Source: UBA7239 sp035430165
GTDB taxonomy: Bacteria; Pseudomonadota; Gammaproteobacteria; Pseudomonadales; UBA7239
Direction: 5' to 3'
Assembly: GCA_035430165.1 (NCBI GenBank)
Contig: DAOMGE010000005.1
Coordinates: 1-64,000, forward strand
DNA: 64,000 nt
Part shown: piece after piece, positions 60,993 to 64,000 of the stretch
Layout: each line of letters starts with the position of its first letter
How positions within the stretch are numbered: position 1 is the stretch's first letter
Translations under genes and position numbers: made by a program
The notes under the pieces: model-generated
Database searches by the model: none
What the model was told of the DNA's origin: nothing
Seen by the model: the letters and a program-made list of their open reading frames with translations, nothing else

Positions 60993-62016
60993 GGCCACCG
61001 ATCCTGTTAGCGGCGGACACACCGGCAGCTACCGGATCCAGCGCAACCTGCTCACCTTCCGACAGTCCAGCCAACACTTCTTGCTGGTCGCCAAAACGGT
61101 TGCCCAGTCGCAGCTGTCGCAATTGCAGTCGCCCCTTCTGGTCGAGAACGTATGCACCGCTCACTTCGGATCGATGTACCACACTGCTGGCAGGCACCAG
61201 CAAGCGGACATTTTCACCCGTCACCACGGCCACTTTGACGAATTGTCCCGGCTGTAATCCGGTAGTCTGGCCAGGTAAATCCAGCCGGAGATGCACCGTG
61301 CCCGTAACCGGATCTGCCTGGGGAAATAACAGGAATTTATCGGGCTTGATGATCTGGCCACTGTCAGCAACAACACGGGCTTGTCGCCACGTTTCGACAT
61401 GTTGCGCCACTGTCGATGGCAAGTCTGTCTCTACTCGCAAGGCATCGGGATCAAATCCACTCATCAATGGCTTGCCCGGCTGTACCGCCTCCCCCAACTC
61501 TACATAGCGAGCATAGACCTTGCCGCCGAAGGGTGCCTTCACCTCGGTGTAGGAGAGATTTTCTGTCGCCGCCTTCACAGCGGCTTCGGCACTGGCCAGC
61601 CGCGCCTGTGCGGCCTTGTAACTGCCACTGGTCCGGTCAAATTCCGCTTTAGCAATCAATTGCCGCGCTTGTAATTCCTGTACGCGCTGGAATTCACGTC
61701 CTTGCACATCGGCATTGGCTCGCGCTTCCGCCAGCGTTGCCGCAGCCTGGCTGTATCCCTGCTGCTGTTGGGTGCTGACCAGTTTCAGGATTACCGCGCC
61801 CGCTGGCACCACATCTCCCACATCAAAGAGGATTTCCTGGACGCGGCCACTGGTTTCCGCAGAAACAGTTGACTGGTGGACTGCCTGCACCCTGGCGTCA
61901 AACCATCGCTCCTGAGGTACGGTTGCCTGCTTTGCCGGTACCGTGACCAACTCTCCCGCCACCACATGGGACACCCAGAGCATTGCCAACAACCCAAATC
62001 CACCAGACTTCTTCAT
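60985..62016 (-). CDS. Periplasmic adaptor (membrane fusion protein) of the RND pump
   Basis: A 343-residue HlyD/AcrA-family adaptor. Signal peptide about 1-21 (FGLLAMLWVSHVVAG); barrel-sandwich halves with ETSGRVQEILFDVGDVVPAGAVILKL and ENLSYTEVKAPFGGKVYARYVELGEAVQPGKPL; between them a short coiled-coil hairpin (about 80-145); then beta-barrel and membrane-proximal domains with TGLQPGQFVKVAVV. There is no lipobox Cys. It would link the RND pump to an outer-membrane channel encoded elsewhere. ATG 62016 has AAGGA about 9 bases upstream. It follows the DUF2892 gene by 26 bases. Confidence 0.92.
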   Translation of the reverse strand: MKKSGGFGLLAMLWVSHVVAGELVTVPAKQATVPQERWFDARVQAVHQSTVSAETSGRVQEILFDVGDVVPAGAVILKLVSTQQQQGYSQAAATLAEARANADVQGREFQRVQELQARQLIAKAEFDRTSGSYKAAQARLASAEAAVKAATENLSYTEVKAPFGGKVYARYVELGEAVQPGKPLMSGFDPDALRVETDLPSTVAQHVETWRQARVVADSGQIIKPDKFLLFPQADPVTGTVHLRLDLPGQTTGLQPGQFVKVAVVTGENVRLLVPASSVVHRSEVSGAYVLDQKGRLQLRQLRLGNRFGDQQEVLAGLSEGEQVALDPVAAGVSAANRIGGHE

Positions 62017-62042
62017 ATTCTTATTCCTTATGCCCTGACGCT

Positions 62043-62243
62043 TCAGAATGCTGGCCCGGATTTGACGCCGAGTTTCGCGAGCACGGTGGCCAACGGACAA
62101 AAGCCGGTAAATGATGCCTGCAACATATTGGCCCCGACAAAAGCCGTAAGCCACAGCCAGTACAGGCTATGCCAGTGCGCCATTACCACACTCAGCAAGA
62201 CCATTACCCCTGCAAATCGAAACACTGCCCGGTCAATATTCAT
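62043..62243 (-). CDS. DUF2892 small membrane protein (YgaP-like)
   Basis: A 66-residue protein of two membrane helices (about 9-24 and 27-45) with the DUF2892 signature IDRAVFRFAGVMVLLS and FTGFCPLATVLAKLG; the CPL cysteine is the family hallmark. The same fold is fused to a rhodanese domain in E. coli YgaP, a partner of the regulator YgaV; here the rhodanese is absent. GGAG lies 7 bases before ATG 62243. It is the first gene of the leftward operon. A sulfur-related role is a family inference. Confidence 0.85.
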   Translation of the reverse strand: MNIDRAVFRFAGVMVLLSVVMAHWHSLYWLWLTAFVGANMLQASFTGFCPLATVLAKLGVKSGPAF

Positions 62244-62259
62244 GGTGACACTCCATTTG

Positions 62260-62301
62260 TTTAGTGTTTATTAATTTAACTTTTACTAAATAAATATGCA
62301 A
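62260..62301 (-). promoter_or_regulatory. Promoter and possible repressor operator of the DUF2892-RND operon
   Basis: On the minus strand TTGCAT (62301-62296), a 17-base spacer and TAAATT (62278-62273) form a sigma-70 type promoter. An inverted repeat TTTAGT (62260-62265) / ACTAAA (62285-62290), 19 bases apart, brackets the -10 region, and the centre is AT-rich (TTAATTTAA). A bound ArsR-family dimer here would block RNA polymerase. The regulator encoded at 57410 is the obvious candidate. Confidence 0.5.
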
Positions 62302-62304
62302 CAC

Positions 62305-62339
62305 AAAAAAAACCCGATTCTCTGGGGGAGAAAATCGGG
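62305..62339 (-). terminator. Intrinsic terminator upstream of the DUF2892 operon
   Basis: On the minus strand CCCGATT/AATCGGG (7 pairs) plus a 3-pair extension close a CCCCC loop, followed by T8. It ends transcripts coming from 62340 upward and lies just upstream of the DUF2892 promoter. It could be the end of pyrF mRNA, 260 bases away, or of an independent small RNA. Confidence 0.85.
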
Positions 62340-62460
62340 CTAAGACCATTAGGAGTGAAACATTCAAGGAACTTGCCCTTTGGACGGGATTTCCGCCCAA
62401 CAGGCCTATCACGTGGGGGGTTGTGACAGATCTGCCAGGCTAGTATGAATCAAAGAATCT
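62340..62460 (-). ncRNA. Possible structured small RNA or long pyrF 3' UTR
   Basis: The 355-base gap 62244-62598 has no gene. Its middle is G/C-rich and fold-prone on the minus strand, unlike its AT-rich sides. There is an 8-pair hairpin TTGGGCGG-AAATC-CCGTCCAA (about 62378-62398) and a weak TCAC/GTGA stem around the C-rich loop AACCCCCCAC (about 62410-62428). It ends in the terminator at 62305-62339, whose loop is again CCCCC. I compared it by eye with 6S, TPP and glycine riboswitch cores and saw no match. No clear promoter is visible near 62470-62500. The 62460-62598 part is AT-rich and shows nothing further. Confidence 0.3.
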
Positions 62461-62598
62461 AAATATCCAACCAGCAAATCTGCCGGCTTTTAAAACCAAT
62501 ACAAATAAAATAAAGGACGATCCAGAAGAAAAAGGCATTAAAAATCAACCCAACACAACCTATTGTGTGCCGTAGATAAAAGCGACACTACTAGCGCA

Positions 62599-63312
62599 TT
62601 ACAGCCTCTCAACAACGCCGGAAATATTTTTATTGATATCGCCCAATGCGGTACACGGGTCAGGGGCATGAGTGACTGGACGGCCGATAACCAGATAGTG
62701 ACTACCCAGAATTAATGCTTCTTCCGGTGTCACGACACGGCGCTGATCGCCAATCTCGCTATCAGCGGGACGTATCCCCGGGGTCACCAGACAAAAATCA
62801 CGGCCGAAACGTGATGAAATCAGCTGGGCTTCACGCGCCGAACAGACCACGCCATCCAGCCCGGCACTGGCCGACAACTGGGCAAGATGGAGTATGTGGT
62901 CTTGTAGTGGAGCGACAACGCCTGTTTGCTGCAGATCCTTCTCGTCCATGCTGGTCAATACAGTGACTGCAATCAAAAGTGGATCATCTTTTCCTGAAAG
63001 CGCTGCCCGTGCCGCTTCCAGCATCCGCACACCACCGCTGGCGTGCACATTGGTCATCCACACACCCAGATCGCGTGCAGCTTTCAGCGCCTGGGCAACA
63101 GTATTCGGGATATCGTGAAACTTGAGGTCCAGAAAAACATCGAAACCGCGAGCTACCAACTTCCTGACCAACTCCGGGCCGCAAGCAGTAAACAATTCCT
63201 TACCAACTTTCAGTCGGCACATAGCCGGTGTAAGCCTGTCCACCAGATTGAATACAGAAATTTCATCGCAATAATCAAGCGCAACAATGACACGCGGTGA
63301 ATTTGCAGCCAT
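62599..63312 (-). CDS. pyrF: Orotidine 5'-phosphate decarboxylase
   Basis: A 237-residue TIM-barrel enzyme making UMP. The catalytic tetrad region is DVFLDLKFHDIPNTVAQALKA (Asp-Lys-x-x-Asp), with VALDYCD near the N-terminus and VTPGIRPADSEIGDQRRVVTPEEAL before the phosphate-binding GSHYLVIGRPVT. ATG 63312 has GAGGTG about 10 bases upstream. It follows lapA by 51 bases; lapB, normally between them, is missing. Confidence 0.96.
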   Translation of the reverse strand: MAANSPRVIVALDYCDEISVFNLVDRLTPAMCRLKVGKELFTACGPELVRKLVARGFDVFLDLKFHDIPNTVAQALKAARDLGVWMTNVHASGGVRMLEAARAALSGKDDPLLIAVTVLTSMDEKDLQQTGVVAPLQDHILHLAQLSASAGLDGVVCSAREAQLISSRFGRDFCLVTPGIRPADSEIGDQRRVVTPEEALILGSHYLVIGRPVTHAPDPCTALGDINKNISGVVERL

Positions 63313-63363
63313 TTTGATTTTCACCTCTAACAAGAGCAGCCTGACAAAAAGCCTGGCGGCAAA

Positions 63364-63651
63364 TTATTCAACCGCCCTGACTGCTGACTTTTGCTTAACT
63401 GCTTTCAACTGGCGCCTCAAAATCTGCAGATGCATCTGGTGCCGCAACGCTTGTACACCACTCACTGTCAAACCAAGCAATGTACCCGCCGTAAAAAAAA
63501 CCAATAGCCACAAAGCGAGTTGCACGCCTTCAACAGCATGGCCAAACCACACCACTGTAACCGGTTGCATATTGTCGAGGTAAAACCACACACCCAGGCC
63601 TGCACCAGCCAACAGGACAATCAGCGATAAAATCCGGTATACCCAACGCAT
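63364..63651 (-). CDS. lapA: LapA-family (DUF1049) inner-membrane protein
   Basis: A 95-residue protein with two membrane helices (about 4-20, 41-62) and a basic, probably coiled tail (RHQMHLQILRRQLKAVKQK), the LapA/YciS layout: WFYLDNMQPVTVVWFGHAVEGVQLALWLLVFFTAGTLLG. In E. coli LapA works beside LapB in lipopolysaccharide assembly control. I chose ATG 63651 because GGAG is 6 bases upstream; ATG 63663 is possible. It lies between ihfB and pyrF, as expected, but the lapB gene is absent. Confidence 0.88.
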   Translation of the reverse strand: MRWVYRILSLIVLLAGAGLGVWFYLDNMQPVTVVWFGHAVEGVQLALWLLVFFTAGTLLGLTVSGVQALRHQMHLQILRRQLKAVKQKSAVRAVE

Positions 63652-63670
63652 GTGATTCTCCATGTGCCCG

Positions 63671-63706
63671 AAAAAAAAACGGCATAGCCAAAAGCCATGC
63701 CGTTTA
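63671..63706 (-). terminator. Intrinsic terminator of ihfB
   Basis: On the minus strand AAACGGCATGGC/GCTATGCCGTTT forms a strong stem with a TTTTG loop, followed by a run of T (A9 on the plus strand). It lies 40 bases after the ihfB stop and before lapA, so lapA needs read-through or its own promoter. Confidence 0.88.
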
Positions 63707-63745
63707 TTCTAGCTACTGCTGAGACAATGTGAAAATATCAGCAAT

Positions 63746-64000
63746 TCACTTGCTCGTTTGCAGGCTTTCATTTACCCGGTCGCGCAGTTCCTTACCCGGT
63801 TTGAAGTGTGGAACATGCTTGCCCGTCAACTTGACTGCATCACCTGTCTTGGGATTTCTCCCTATCCGAGGAGCACGGTAGTGGAGCGAAAAACTGCCAA
63901 ATCCACGAATTTCAATCCTGCCGCCTGTAGCCAGTACCTGCGCCATGCTATCGATCATCGTTTTGATCGCCAGCTCAACATCCTTGGCGGACAGCTGTTC
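63746..64000 (-). CDS. ihfB: Integration host factor subunit beta (5' end outside the window)
   Basis: The last 84 codons of IhfB; the frame continues past base 64000 with EQLSAKDVELAIKTMIDSMAQ, so the true start is outside the window. The DNA-bending beta arms are complete: GGRIEIRGFGSFSLHYRAPRIGRNPKTGDAVKL, with the intercalating Pro in RNPKTG, then VPHFKPGKELRDRVNES. With IhfA it bends DNA for replication, recombination and transcription. An internal ATG at 63958 is not the start. rpsA is expected next, upstream. Confidence 0.95.
   Translation of the reverse strand, partial: EQLSAKDVELAIKTMIDSMAQVLATGGRIEIRGFGSFSLHYRAPRIGRNPKTGDAVKLTGKHVPHFKPGKELRDRVNESLQTSK

Noticed and set aside
62305..62339. 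Attenuator controlling the DUF2892-RND operon
   Set aside because: The promoter found for the operon lies downstream of the hairpin, so the hairpin is not in its leader.
62340..62460. 6S RNA, TPP or glycine riboswitch
   Set aside because: None of the conserved cores of these RNAs could be found by eye, and there is no long closing stem as in 6S RNA.

Overview
The window looks like one continuous stretch of a gammaproteobacterial chromosome of moderate GC content. The evidence is the close match of many products to Escherichia coli/Pseudomonas families (SmrA, NudJ, YciO, YciB, YciI, SrkA, NfuA, LolCDE, IspA/XseB, IhfB), a lipid A / Kdo / peptidoglycan cluster typical of the class, a Pseudomonas-type long GAPDH, and CTGT-N8-ACAG SOS boxes in front of dinB. 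I cannot fix the genus. The gene set suggests an aerobic Gram-negative heterotroph with a glyoxylate shunt (aceA, glcB). There is no rRNA, prophage, insertion sequence or CRISPR array. I found one tRNA-Pro and the 4.5S SRP RNA.

Layout: 1-1.4 kb, a frameshifted secreted calcium-repeat protein bordered by a palindromic repeat; 1.5-3.2 kb, smrA, an SRPBCC protein and nudJ; 3.2-9.6 kb, a leftward envelope operon (exbB, exbD, lpxK, kdsB, a tyrosine phosphatase, murB) followed by a response regulator and histidine kinase; 9.7-14.4 kb, a membrane glycosyltransferase, nfuA, a class III cyclase and SOS-controlled dinB; 14.5-15.4 kb, tRNA-Pro and a TerC protein; 15.5-18.1 kb, a polyamine cluster; 18.3-20.3 kb, 4.5S RNA and dnaX; 20.3-24.8 kb, yciO, yciB, yciI, an SH3 protein, a cyclophilin, pdxJ, a SlyD protein and a cold-shock protein; 25-33.4 kb, a GIY-YIG protein, aceA, glcB, gloB, a DUF748 protein and a second SlyD; 33.4-39.7 kb, one gene for a 2078-residue secreted protein; 39.9-46.8 kb, ppnP, cysC, an SDR, an isolated mreB, xseB, ispA, gap and srkA; 46.8-47.7 kb, a third calcium-repeat protein; 47.8-55.3 kb, purM, purN, a DUF3108 protein, lolCDE and a GT39-type protein; 55.4-62.3 kb, a TauE/SafE permease and a leftward operon of DUF2892 protein, adaptor, RND pump and ArsR regulator; 62.6-64 kb, pyrF, lapA and the 5'-truncated ihfB.

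The most unusual material is the set of three secreted thrombospondin type 3 repeat proteins (19-1373, 33451-39687, 46832-47614). Their middles are unrelated, but all end in the same ~18-residue tail, consensus [WY]PLx[GA]xY[KR]GSS[IV][RQ]ESxS. The two smaller ones also share a signal peptide and an untranslated leader. I do not recognise the tail; it behaves like a C-terminal sorting or processing tag. The smaller genes abut copies of a palindromic repeat (arm GTAGGGGCG) whose TAG is the in-frame stop codon of every gene that touches it, four out of four. Other points: an A10 tract in dnaX where either frame change stops at once, an ArsR repressor with a BigR/YgaV-like cysteine pair linked to an RND pump, a possible structured RNA with C-rich loops before that operon, and missing canonical neighbours (lapB, mreCD, ybaB-recR).

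All calls come from reading the sequence and remembered family motifs. No database search, structure prediction or alignment was run.
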